From: CAZBQG01 sp964493945
Lineage (GTDB): Bacteria; Pseudomonadota; Alphaproteobacteria; Rhodospirillales; UBA2165
Reading direction: 5' to 3'
DNA length: 10,390 bases
NCBI GenBank assembly: GCA_964493945.1
Contig: CAZBQG010000158.1
Coordinates: forward strand, 1-10,390
Below the pieces are notes generated by a model that saw only the letters and a program-made list of their open reading frames with translations, searched no databases and was not told the origin of the DNA. The translations under genes were made by a program, and so were the position numbers. How positions within the stretch are numbered: position 1 is the first letter of the stretch; each line of letters starts with the position of its first letter. Positions 1 through 9,057 of this stretch are shown here, piece after piece.

Positions 1-2
1 TA

Positions 3-902
3 ATGTCTGCGCTGCTGGCTGTAGCCGTTTTTGGTAGTTTTCCATTATTTTCGAGCGAGTACATGATGGGGATCGGATTTATCCTGTTCATGTTTGTTGC
101 GCTGGCGCAAAGCTGGGTCGTCCTTTCCGGCATGACCGGATACATCTCCTTGGGTCACATCGTCTTTTTTGGTTCCGGTGCATATGTCTTCGTCCTGACA
201 TGGGGGCAGATTCCGGTTTGGATTTCGGTTGCCCTTTCAGGTGCCGCGGTCGGATTGGGCGCGCTGGTAATTGGTTATCCTGTGTTGCGGGTCCGTGGAC
301 CCTATTTCGTTATACTGTCCTTTGGTCTCGCCGAGTTGGTAAAGAATTTGGTGTTGATCAATGATGCCCGTCAATTTGTGTCACTGCGTCCCGTATTTGG
401 GGCGCCGCCGTTGGACCAACTTTATATTGCCATGCTCGTGCTGGCTGTCATTGCCACCGGAATGACGTTTTGGATTGGGCGTTCCCGATTTGGATCGGGT
501 CTACGATCAATCAGAGAAGATGAGACGGCCGCGGAAACGCTTGGTGTCCCGGTGGCAAAACTGAAATTACTGGCATTTGCAATATCGGCCGTTATTCCGG
601 CCATGGCGGGCGCTATATTCACGATGCGGACGGGAATATTCCAACCCATTGACGCATTCAATCCCGTCGTTTCGTTCACGATTGTGACAATGGCCATCAT
701 CGGTGGAAGTGATAATGCCACCGGACCTTTGTTGGGCGTCACATTCTTGGTTATTTTGCAGGAACTCTTGTGGGCCAACTGGCCGGAGATTTATACGATT
801 TTTCTGGGTGCGCTGCTGATCGGATTTGTACTATTCGCGCCGAACGGAATTTATGGCTGGCTTGCGCCAATAGTTTCAGCGAGGGCCGGCCATGCTACTT
901 GA
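3..902 (+). CDS. livM: Branched-chain amino acid-type ABC transporter permease LivM
   Basis: Inner-membrane permease of a hydrophobic amino acid uptake (HAAT/Liv) ABC transporter; it would pair with a LivH permease, a periplasmic binding protein and the two ATPases encoded next. The 299-residue product is almost entirely hydrophobic segments. It contains LivM hallmarks: the SGMTGYISLGH stretch followed by FFGSGAY (about residues 42-61), LSFGLAELVKN (105-115), the cytoplasmic coupling loop GLRSIREDETAAETLGV (166-182), and a late IIGGSDNATGP segment (232-242). Length is at the short end for LivM. The window starts with TAATG, so an upstream gene (most simply livH) may end on the TAA that shares its last A with this start; the frame to the left cannot be seen. 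livG begins inside its 3' end. Substrate cannot be read from the permease: branched-chain amino acids are the default, but related systems carry other small organic compounds. Confidence 0.93.
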   Translation: MSALLAVAVFGSFPLFSSEYMMGIGFILFMFVALAQSWVVLSGMTGYISLGHIVFFGSGAYVFVLTWGQIPVWISVALSGAAVGLGALVIGYPVLRVRGPYFVILSFGLAELVKNLVLINDARQFVSLRPVFGAPPLDQLYIAMLVLAVIATGMTFWIGRSRFGSGLRSIREDETAAETLGVPVAKLKLLAFAISAVIPAMAGAIFTMRTGIFQPIDAFNPVVSFTIVTMAIIGGSDNATGPLLGVTFLVILQELLWANWPEIYTIFLGALLIGFVLFAPNGIYGWLAPIVSARAGHAT

Positions 903-1617
903 GCTGGATGGTATTCAAAAAAATTTCGGAGGTCTTATCGCGCTACAAGACATTTCGTTCTCCGTGGACGAGGGCGAGGTCCTGGGAATCATGGGAGCGA
1001 ATGGAGCCGGAAAAACGACGCTTTTTAACCTGATCGCGGGCCCCGCAAAACCGACGAGGGGCGAAATCAGATTTTTAGGATCGAAAATAGACGGGATGCG
1101 TCCCGATAAAATATGCGCATTGGGCATTGCCAGGACTTACCAGATCGTTCGGCCATTTCGCGGACTGACAGTGTTGGAGAACGTTTCCGTAGGGGCATTA
1201 TTCGGGTCGCGGCGGGAGAGAAGCATCCAGAAGGCAAATGAAGCCGCGTACGAAATATTATCCGATGTCGGGCTACGGGGCCGTGCCGGTGACCTGGCGG
1301 GAACTTTGACCTTGGCGGGATTCAAGCGATTGGAACTTGCGAAAACCATTTCGACCGGACCGAAAATATTACTTTTGGACGAGGTCATGGCGGGGTTAAC
1401 GCCGATCGAAGTTGGCGAGGCGATGTCGATCATTGATGCTTGCAAACAAAAATACGGCTTTACCCTGATAGTCATTGAACATGTGATGAAGGCGCTGATG
1501 CGGATGTGCGAGAGAATTGTCGTGCTGCACCATGGCGAAATGATTGCGGTTGGCAGGCCCGAGGAGATCGCCGGTGACGAGCAGGTCGTCGAAGCCTATC
1601 TCGGTGGAACCAGATGA
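892..1617 (+). CDS. livG: Branched-chain amino acid-type ABC transporter ATPase LivG
   Basis: Cytoplasmic ATPase that powers the LivHM permease together with LivF. The 241 residues hold Walker A GANGAGKT (35-42), Q-loop Q84 in the LivG-like context ARTYQIVRPF, Walker B ILLLDE (159-164, catalytic E164) and the switch histidine H197 in VIEH. The C-terminus, EEIAGDEQVVEAYLGG, is the usual LivG ending. The ABC signature is unusual: where LSGGQ or LSYGQ is expected the protein has LTLAG followed by FKRLELAK (139-151), so the signature Ser and second Gly/Gln are replaced. I recall similar LTLAG variants among alphaproteobacterial LivG paralogues, so this is more likely a subfamily trait than decay. 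The ATG overlaps the end of livM by 11 bases and has a GAGGG ribosome-binding site at 881-885, which supports this start and translational coupling. The stop overlaps the livF start. Confidence 0.93.
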   Translation: MLLELDGIQKNFGGLIALQDISFSVDEGEVLGIMGANGAGKTTLFNLIAGPAKPTRGEIRFLGSKIDGMRPDKICALGIARTYQIVRPFRGLTVLENVSVGALFGSRRERSIQKANEAAYEILSDVGLRGRAGDLAGTLTLAGFKRLELAKTISTGPKILLLDEVMAGLTPIEVGEAMSIIDACKQKYGFTLIVIEHVMKALMRMCERIVVLHHGEMIAVGRPEEIAGDEQVVEAYLGGTR

Positions 1618-2330
1618 CCGGGAACTTGCTTCAAGTGGACAACCTGACGGTCGCTTACGGGCAGGTCATCGCTGTTCGCGATTTTTCGTTTGGCGTAAAG
1701 GAAGGAAGCATAACGGCACTCGTCGGCAGCAACGGCGCAGGCAAAACCACGACGCTTCGCGCTCTGGCGGGCTTGAATGAAACGCGGCACGGACGGGTGG
1801 ACTTCGATGGCAACCTCATCACAAATACACCCAGTAACCATCGGGTAGAGGCCGGGTTGGTCATGGTACCCGAGGGGCGCATGATATTTCCGGATTTTAC
1901 CGTCGAGCAGAATTTAAAGATTGGTGCGATTACCAAGCGGGTCCGGGACAGCGTTGGCGAAGGCCTTCAACGCGCCTACGATCTTTTTCCCAGGCTAAGG
2001 GAACGACGGCATCAGGCCGGCGGGACATTGTCGGGGGGCGAGCAGCAGATGCTGGCTTTGGCTCGCGGTCTGATGGCTCGGCCGCGACTGTTGATGCTCG
2101 ACGAGCCATCTTTGGGCTTGGCACCTAAGATGGCGGACGTCTTATTCGAAATGATCGAGCGCCTTCCGGCCCTCGGCGTAACGGTTTTGTTGGTTGAACA
2201 GGACGTCAACCGGACTCTCCAGATTGCCGACACCGCTTATGTCCTCGAAAATGGATCTGGCGTCATGCATGGACCCGCTGGAGAACTACTCGACGACCTG
2301 AAGGTTAAGGAGAGTTTCCTCGGCATTTGA
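1614..2330 (+). CDS. livF: Branched-chain amino acid-type ABC transporter ATPase LivF
   Basis: Second ATPase of the Liv-type importer, forming the nucleotide-binding heterodimer with LivG. The 238 residues contain Walker A GSNGAGKT (38-45), the LivF-typical MVPEGRMIFPDFTVEQNL region (84-101), a canonical signature LSGGEQQ (139-145) and Walker B LLMLDEP (159-165). A Gln (Q196, in LLVEQD) stands where most ABC ATPases have the switch His, which is normal for LivF. Because LivG has a variant signature and LivF a perfect one, the two ATP sites are predicted to be non-equivalent (inference). The start ATG overlaps the livG stop as ATGA, with GGTGGA just upstream (1603-1608), so the genes are almost certainly cotranslated. 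The stop lies one base from the stop of a convergent gene on the other strand. Confidence 0.95.
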   Translation: MTGNLLQVDNLTVAYGQVIAVRDFSFGVKEGSITALVGSNGAGKTTTLRALAGLNETRHGRVDFDGNLITNTPSNHRVEAGLVMVPEGRMIFPDFTVEQNLKIGAITKRVRDSVGEGLQRAYDLFPRLRERRHQAGGTLSGGEQQMLALARGLMARPRLLMLDEPSLGLAPKMADVLFEMIERLPALGVTVLLVEQDVNRTLQIADTAYVLENGSGVMHGPAGELLDDLKVKESFLGI

Positions 2331-2331
2331 T

Positions 2332-2931
2332 CTAGTTCCCCGCCTCGCCCTCGACAAATTCCTTGATTGAAGCATAGCCCGTCGTCTTCAGCATCTTGGC
2401 GATTTCCCTAAGCGGTCCATCATTCGCCTCGAGACCGATGCCGCCGACCAGCCGGTTGACGAAATTGGGGTAGGAGATCACCGCGATGATATGGAACACG
2501 GTCCCATCATCCCAGCCGGCGTCATAGAGCTCCGCGGTATCACCGTCGGTCATGCGGGCCGGGCTCTCGGTCAGTTTGGTGGCGAAGCGGAAGGCCGCTT
2601 TCAGCTGATCCTCGATTTCAGCCGTGTCGAGATCTTCGATCAGCCGGGCGGGCAAATCCTCGGGGAAGCCGTATTCGGCGGCAACGAAAGTATGGCAGCG
2701 GTGACCGTATTCGGCGGCAACGAAAGTATGGCAGCGGTGACAGTACGAGCAGGTATTGAGGCCCGAGACGTAGGCGACGAGAAGTTCGCGCTCGCCCTCG
2801 CCCTCGCTCAGCGGCGAAGGGCCGCGTAACAGGGCCTGCTCGAAATCGAGCCAGGGGAACATGAGCCCCGTATGAGTCTTGAGTATATCGAGAAAGGTGC
2901 CGTTTTCCGGCATGGAACGAAGGTGAGCCAT
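2332..2931 (-). CDS. AhpD/carboxymuconolactone decarboxylase-like protein with duplicated active-site segment
   Basis: Member of the AhpD-like superfamily (peroxidase-related, CMD fold). In AhpD a Glu, a CxxC pair and a His form the thiol peroxidase relay. Here E49, C61 and C64 (NTCSYC) and H68 keep that spacing exactly (Glu 12 before the first Cys, His 4 after the second); AhpD's His between the two Cys is Tyr63. Family-like stretches include ALLRGPSPLS, VAYVSGLN and the late AGWDDGTVFH and NFVNRLVGG segments. The 199-residue product is about 12 residues longer than its pattern predicts, because residues 65-76 (HRCHTFVAAEYG) are repeated exactly as 77-88. A GGGAGGGA ribosome-binding site (minus strand, 2937-2944) sits seven bases before the ATG and supports this start. 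It lies about 200 bases downstream of the EF-G-like gene and ends one base from livF. The physiological substrate is unknown; the duplication may impair or alter activity. Confidence 0.88.
   Translation of the reverse strand: MAHLRSMPENGTFLDILKTHTGLMFPWLDFEQALLRGPSPLSEGEGERELLVAYVSGLNTCSYCHRCHTFVAAEYGHRCHTFVAAEYGFPEDLPARLIEDLDTAEIEDQLKAAFRFATKLTESPARMTDGDTAELYDAGWDDGTVFHIIAVISYPNFVNRLVGGIGLEANDGPLREIAKMLKTTGYASIKEFVEGEAGN
2669..2740 (-). repeat. Perfect 36-bp tandem duplication inside the AhpD-like gene
   Basis: Positions 2669-2704 are repeated base for base at 2705-2740, and one further base (2741) also matches. The unit is a multiple of three and keeps the reading frame, adding a second HRCHTFVAAEYG immediately after the CSYC redox motif. 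With no sequence difference between copies the event is either very recent (slipped-strand replication or unequal exchange) or an assembly artefact. Confidence 0.97.
2791..2808 (-). repeat. Three-copy hexamer run in the AhpD-like gene
   Basis: The plus strand reads CTCGCC CTCGCC CTCGCT. On the coding strand this gives the alternating Glu-Gly run in PLSEGEGERE (residues 40-49). The family pattern as I remember it is PLSxGERE, so one hexamer (two residues) looks like an insertion. Chance codon repetition cannot be excluded. Confidence 0.6.
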
Positions 2932-3132
2932 GGTTATCCCTCCCGGTGTTGAGCGAAGCCAATTGCAAATCGACTTGATCTACCGACGATCCTATCGCTG
3001 TTTGGACAGCCGGTTTCATTTTTTTGTATTCCACGGCCGGAAGACTTTAGAAAAGTAACCGGCAGCCGTGGCTGAGGATGTCGGCACCTGTCTAAAGGCG
3101 GCGGTTTAGATACCGATCATATCTCGGCTGCT

Positions 3133-5145
3133 CTAGTCGGCTTCGGCCCGCTCGGACACAACCTGATCGGCTTCCCGGCCGGTCAGTTCCTGCAGACGGT
3201 CGAATTCCTGGATGAAACTGCCCACACCTTGTGACAGGGAGCGCAATTCATTGATCAGGTCCAGGGTTTCGGATTGGGGTAAATGGGCGGACACATCGTC
3301 CCAACCTTTCCAGTCTTCTTTCGGCTCAAACCCGAGAATCTGGCCCCGCCGCCCGCTGATCAGGCGCTGCACCTTGGAGGTGAATTCCGAAGGCGCGGAA
3401 ATGGTCACCTGATAGATGGGTTCCAGCAAGACCGGATTGCATTTGGGCATGCCTTCGCGCATGGCCAGGGAGCCGGCGGTCTTGAAGGCTTGATCTGAAC
3501 TGTCGACGGCATGGAACTGGCCATCGGTCAATTCGACCGAAACATCGACCACCGGGAACCCCAAGGGCCCGCGCACCAGAAACTCCTTCACGCCAGTCTC
3601 GACCGCCGGGATATATTGCTTGGGTACCACGCCGCCGGTGATTGAATCGGTGAACTGGAAGCCCGACCCACGGGGCAGGGGTTTGATTTCCACATGTACA
3701 TCGCCGAATTGCCCATGTCCGCCCGATTGTTTTTTGTGGCGGGCATGCTGGGAGATGGGTTTGCGGATGGTTTCCTTATAGGCCACCTGGGGCAGGCGGG
3801 CCGACACATCCAGTTTGTTGCGGTTTTTCAGCCGTTCAATGGCGATCCTCAGATGCGTCTCGCCCTGGCCGGACATGACCAGCTCATGTGTGTCTGGATT
3901 GGGCTGCACCTTGAGCGACGGGTCTTCCTCGATCAGCTTGCCGATGGCGCCCGGCATCTTGACTTCGTCTTCGCGCTTGCCGGCCTGCACGGCCAGCGCA
4001 TAAACCGCCTGGGGGGCGTCCGGCCAGGCCAGGGCTTCGGCATCGCCCGAAGCGGACAAGGTATCGCCCGTCGCCATATCTTCCAGCCGGCCAAGGGCGA
4101 CCACTTCGCCCAGCCCGGCCTTGGAAATTTTCTCCTGGTTGCCGCCCAGCAGCTTGAACATGCCGCTGACCCGGCTGCCGTTGAGCGTATCGCCGTCTGA
4201 AATGCCGCCCCGCCAGATGCGCGCCACGGAAAGCTTTCCGGTCTGGGACCCAAGCAAGGTCTTGAAAATCTGGGCATGGGTCTCGCCGCCAGCCTCCACG
4301 CCCAGACGCTCCGCCGTCCGTTCCGGGCCGGGCGCGTCATGGCGCAGGGTCTTGAGCAGCCGGGTGATGCCGATGTCGCTGGCGGCTGATCCGAAAATTA
4401 CGGGGACGACCGATCCGGCCTGCACGGCTTCAGACAGATTATCGAACACCTCACTCAGCTCCGGTGTTTCTTCTTCCAGAAGTTTTTCCATGAGATCGTC
4501 ATTGAAATCGGCCAGGGATTCGAGCAACAACGTGCGCTCCAATTCGACCCGCTCCACTACATCGCCGGGCGCATCTATTTCCTTTTCGGCATTATCATAG
4601 GCCCGCTGGCTGGCCAGATCGACGTAACCGGTGATGTCTTCCCCCTGGCGGATGGGAATCTCGCGCAAAATAAGGGGTTTGCTGGTCAATTCGCGGAGTG
4701 CATCGACGGTTTCGGCGACGCTTGCCTCGGCCGTATCCATCTTGTTGATGAAGATCATGTGGGGGCGGCCCGATTCTTCAAGCTCGCGCAGAAGGCGTCC
4801 GACGGACAAGGCCTTGGCGGCGCCCGGCTCACTCACCACCACGGTGATATCAGCGACGCTCATGGCGGACCTGGCATCCTGGCCCAGTTCCACGGAGCCC
4901 GGGCAATCGATGAAGGACCATTGTTCGCCCAGATATTCGGCCGTGGCGATGTTCATTTCCACGCTCATGGTGCGGGCGCGCGCTTCAGGCGCGCTGTCGC
5001 CGACCGAATTTCCTTCCGTCACGCTGCCTTTACGGCCTACCGTGCCACAGTTGAAAAGGATGCTTTCGAGCAGGCTTGTCTTGCCGCTCAAATAAGACCC
5101 GACGAGGGCCGCGCAACGCGGCGCCGAGCTTTCTTTACTGGCCAT
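3133..5145 (-). CDS. Elongation factor G-like translational GTPase paralogue (EF-G2 type)
   Basis: A 670-residue protein with full EF-G architecture: GTPase domain (about 8-275), domain II (about 290-375), domain III (about 380-455, containing NPDTHELVMSGQGETHL), domain IV (about 456-570, GGHGQFGDVHVEIKPL) and domain V (about 573-660, LLEPIYQVTISAP and SGRRGQILG). G4 is NKMD (134-137) and a G5-like GSA is at 252-254. Three nucleotide-site motifs depart from canonical EF-G: the P-loop is GSYLSGKT (16-23) rather than AHIDAGKT, switch I has RARTMSV rather than RGITI, and G3 is DCPGS (80-84), with Ser in place of the catalytic His of DTPGH. I recall this pattern as typical of an alphaproteobacterial EF-G-like subfamily, so it is probably a fixed paralogue and not the housekeeping fusA, which normally sits in the str operon. 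GGGAGGG (5150-5156, minus strand) just before the ATG supports the start. Its role is unknown; a specialised ribosome-associated function is an inference. Confidence 0.93.
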   Translation of the reverse strand: MASKESSAPRCAALVGSYLSGKTSLLESILFNCGTVGRKGSVTEGNSVGDSAPEARARTMSVEMNIATAEYLGEQWSFIDCPGSVELGQDARSAMSVADITVVVSEPGAAKALSVGRLLRELEESGRPHMIFINKMDTAEASVAETVDALRELTSKPLILREIPIRQGEDITGYVDLASQRAYDNAEKEIDAPGDVVERVELERTLLLESLADFNDDLMEKLLEEETPELSEVFDNLSEAVQAGSVVPVIFGSAASDIGITRLLKTLRHDAPGPERTAERLGVEAGGETHAQIFKTLLGSQTGKLSVARIWRGGISDGDTLNGSRVSGMFKLLGGNQEKISKAGLGEVVALGRLEDMATGDTLSASGDAEALAWPDAPQAVYALAVQAGKREDEVKMPGAIGKLIEEDPSLKVQPNPDTHELVMSGQGETHLRIAIERLKNRNKLDVSARLPQVAYKETIRKPISQHARHKKQSGGHGQFGDVHVEIKPLPRGSGFQFTDSITGGVVPKQYIPAVETGVKEFLVRGPLGFPVVDVSVELTDGQFHAVDSSDQAFKTAGSLAMREGMPKCNPVLLEPIYQVTISAPSEFTSKVQRLISGRRGQILGFEPKEDWKGWDDVSAHLPQSETLDLINELRSLSQGVGSFIQEFDRLQELTGREADQVVSERAEAD

Positions 5146-5249
5146 TGATCCCTCCCAAGATAGGCTGGTTATTTACTTGCGCAATGGGCCTAGGTTAATG
5201 CCCTGCTACGTTGATTCAAGGAAAAAGCGCGGATCACTTTACCCCCGGC

Positions 5250-6452
5250 TTATTTTAAGGCGGCGCAGGCCCGCTGGATGCGCCCGCAGGCGTCTTCCAG
5301 AAGATCGGTCGCCGTGGCATAGGAAACGCGGAAATGGGGTGACAGGCCGAAGGCAGCGCCAAAAACCACCGCGACGCCTTCGCTTTCCAACAGATAAGTC
5401 GCGAAATCCTCATCCGTTTCCAGGGTCTTGCCGTCGGGCGTCTGTTTGCCCATGGCCCCGGCGCAGGACGGATAGACATAAAACGCACCTTCCGGCGTCT
5501 GGCAATCGATGCCGCTGGCCTGATTGAGCATGGAAACCACCAGATCGCGGCGCTCCTTGAAGACGGCGTTATTCCCCGCAATGAAATCCTGCGGCCCGTT
5601 GAGGGCGGCGACGGCGGCAGCCTGGGAAATGGAACTGGTGTGGGACGTGCTTTGGCCCTGAATTTTATTCATGGCCTTGATCAGTTCCACCGGCCCCGCC
5701 GCATAACCCACCCGCCAGCCGGTCATGGCATAGGCCTTGGAAACGCCGTTCAGGGTCGCCGTGCGCTCCATCAGGCCTGGCTCCAACTGGGCCGGCGTGA
5801 TGAATTTGAAATCGTCATAGATTACATGTTCGTAGATATCATCGGTCATCACCCAGACATGGGGATGGCGCATCAAAACATCGGTGATGGTCTTCATTTC
5901 ATCGGCCGTATAGGCCGCCCCCGTCGGGTTGGACGGAGAATTGAGCATGATCCATTTGGTCTTTGGCGTGATCGCCGCCTCCAGATCCTCGGGGCGCAGT
6001 TTGAACCGGGTTTCTGTCGGGCAGGGGACGATCACCGGTGTGCCCTCGGCGATGAGCACGATATCCGGGTAAGACACCCAATAGGGCGCCGGGATGATTA
6101 CCTCGTCGCCGGGCCCGACGCTGGCCATGATCAGATTGAAGATGTTCTGCTTGCCGCCGCAGCCGACGGAAATCTGATCGGGGGTGTAGCTGAGCCCGTT
6201 TTCGCGCTGGAATTTGTCGCAGATGGCCTGGCGCAACTCGATGGTGCCGGCGATGGCGGTATATTTGGTATCGCCCCGGTTCATGGCCTCCTTGGCCGCT
6301 TCCTTGACATGATCGGGGGTGTCGAAATCCGGCTCCCCTGCGCCGAGCCCGATAACGTCACGCCCGGCCGCCCTCAATTCCTGGGCCATCTGGGTTACCC
6401 CCATGGTGGCCGAGGGTTTCACACGCTGCAGACGGGATGATACGAGGTTCAT
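5250..6452 (-). CDS. aspC: Aspartate aminotransferase, class I-beta (PLP-dependent)
   Basis: Fold-type I PLP enzyme that transfers the amino group between aspartate and 2-oxoglutarate in the cytoplasm. Visible landmarks in the 400 residues: GLGAGEPDFDTP (35-46), substrate-pocket W125 in APYWVSYPD, N175 in NSPSNPTGAAY, D205 and Y207 in DDIYEH, the PLP-binding lysine K239 in SKAYAMTGWRVGY, and R375 in FRVSYA, which holds the substrate carboxylate. Length is normal. The sequence resembles rhizobial AatA, that is, the class I-beta AspATs of alphaproteobacteria; some of these also transaminate prephenate for tyrosine and phenylalanine synthesis, which the sequence alone cannot decide. The symbol aatA would be equally valid. 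A TTAGGTG box lies a few bases before the ATG. The gene is divergent from uvrB, and the EF-G-like gene follows it after about 100 bases without a clear terminator. Confidence 0.95.
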   Translation of the reverse strand: MNLVSSRLQRVKPSATMGVTQMAQELRAAGRDVIGLGAGEPDFDTPDHVKEAAKEAMNRGDTKYTAIAGTIELRQAICDKFQRENGLSYTPDQISVGCGGKQNIFNLIMASVGPGDEVIIPAPYWVSYPDIVLIAEGTPVIVPCPTETRFKLRPEDLEAAITPKTKWIMLNSPSNPTGAAYTADEMKTITDVLMRHPHVWVMTDDIYEHVIYDDFKFITPAQLEPGLMERTATLNGVSKAYAMTGWRVGYAAGPVELIKAMNKIQGQSTSHTSSISQAAAVAALNGPQDFIAGNNAVFKERRDLVVSMLNQASGIDCQTPEGAFYVYPSCAGAMGKQTPDGKTLETDEDFATYLLESEGVAVVFGAAFGLSPHFRVSYATATDLLEDACGRIQRACAALK

Positions 6453-6567
6453 AGAACACCTAAATTCTGTATCTAAAACAGGTTGCCCAGCCTAAGCAGA
6501 AGCGCCGCCAGGCACAATAGGTGATCCATGGAATGAGATGCTGAAAATCTATTCCCCAAAATAAATC

Positions 6568-6609
6568 TGGCGGGGGAGACGACCAAAGGAATAATCGTCT
6601 CCCCCGCCA
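6568..6609 (-). terminator. Perfect 15-bp hairpin, terminator- or attenuator-like on the minus strand
   Basis: Arms 6568-6582 and 6595-6609 are exact reverse complements (15 bp, mostly G/C) around a 12-base loop. Read on the minus strand, the stem is followed by GATTTATTTT, a U-rich tail as in an intrinsic terminator; on the plus strand no T run follows. No minus-strand gene lies immediately upstream, so if it terminates, it would act in the aspC leader about 116 bases before its ATG or block antisense transcription coming from the uvrB side. The stem is directly seen; the function is inferred. Confidence 0.55.
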
Positions 6610-6651
6610 ATTGGAAAACGCGACGAGGGGGGGGGAATCCGCCACGCTCCA

Positions 6652-6712
6652 ATTCTTAATTCTTAAACTACCCGCGCCCAAAAGGACGTTAAATGGGCAA
6701 TAAATTAAGAAT
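6652..6712. repeat. 10-bp AT-rich inverted repeat upstream of uvrB
   Basis: ATTCTTAATT at 6652-6661 and its exact reverse complement at 6703-6712 are separated by 41 bases. The left arm is part of a short tandem AATTCTT AATTCTT. This could be a paired operator or chance in AT-rich DNA. Confidence 0.4.
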
Positions 6713-6827
6713 GGTTATCATCCTTATCTCTAGATTAGCCTTTCGGGAGGAAAGGTCAAGGGGTTTTTCTTCTGATCACGAAAAAATGAGCGGGCGGAAA
6801 GCCGTGAGAGGGATTATATATAGCACC

Positions 6828-8999
<2,172 letters not shown>

Positions 9000-9057
9000 A
9001 GCGGGGGGAGTTCCGGTCTGCTCGGGCATTCTCCTCCCTCCATCCCGCAACCACTTC

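Larger units (their letters stand above)
6453..6827. other. Divergent intergenic region between aspC and uvrB
   Basis: This stretch must hold the promoters of both flanking genes, but I could not pick a convincing -35/-10 pair for either. It contains the long perfect hairpin at 6568-6609, a run of nine G at 6627-6635, AT-rich inverted arms at 6652-6661 and 6703-6712, a purine-rich GGGAGGAAAGG at about 6744-6754 with no start codon at a suitable distance, and a TATATA stretch just before the uvrB ATG. No GTTC-N7-GTTC alphaproteobacterial LexA box was found upstream of uvrB. A 73-codon TTG-initiated minus-strand frame (6460-6681) ends just before aspC but looks like chance. Confidence 0.7.

Noticed and set aside
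484..499. Perfect CCCGAT-TTGG-ATCGGG hairpin
   Set aside because: It lies in the middle of livM in well-conserved coding sequence and has no T run; most likely a by-product of codon sequence.
2491..2829. Open 112-codon plus-strand frame opposite the AhpD-like gene
   Set aside because: It is an antisense shadow of a gene with clear family motifs and simply mirrors the tandem duplication; no ribosome-binding site or known domain.
3091..3110. TCTAAA...TTTAGA inverted repeat downstream of the EF-G-like gene as a terminator
   Set aside because: The stem is six A/T-rich pairs with no following T run on the minus strand, too weak to call.
6467..6481. CTGT-N7-ACAG palindrome near the aspC start, resembling an SOS (LexA) box
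   Set aside because: The enterobacterial LexA box needs eight bases between the arms, and alphaproteobacteria usually use GTTC-N7-GTTC; it also lies on the aspC side rather than near uvrB.
6460..6681. 73-codon minus-strand frame rich in Trp ending seven bases before aspC, as a possible leader peptide gene
   Set aside because: It starts with TTG without a ribosome-binding site, runs through the G9 tract and hairpin, and has no recognisable protein character; the Trp codons come from chance CCA triplets on the other strand.
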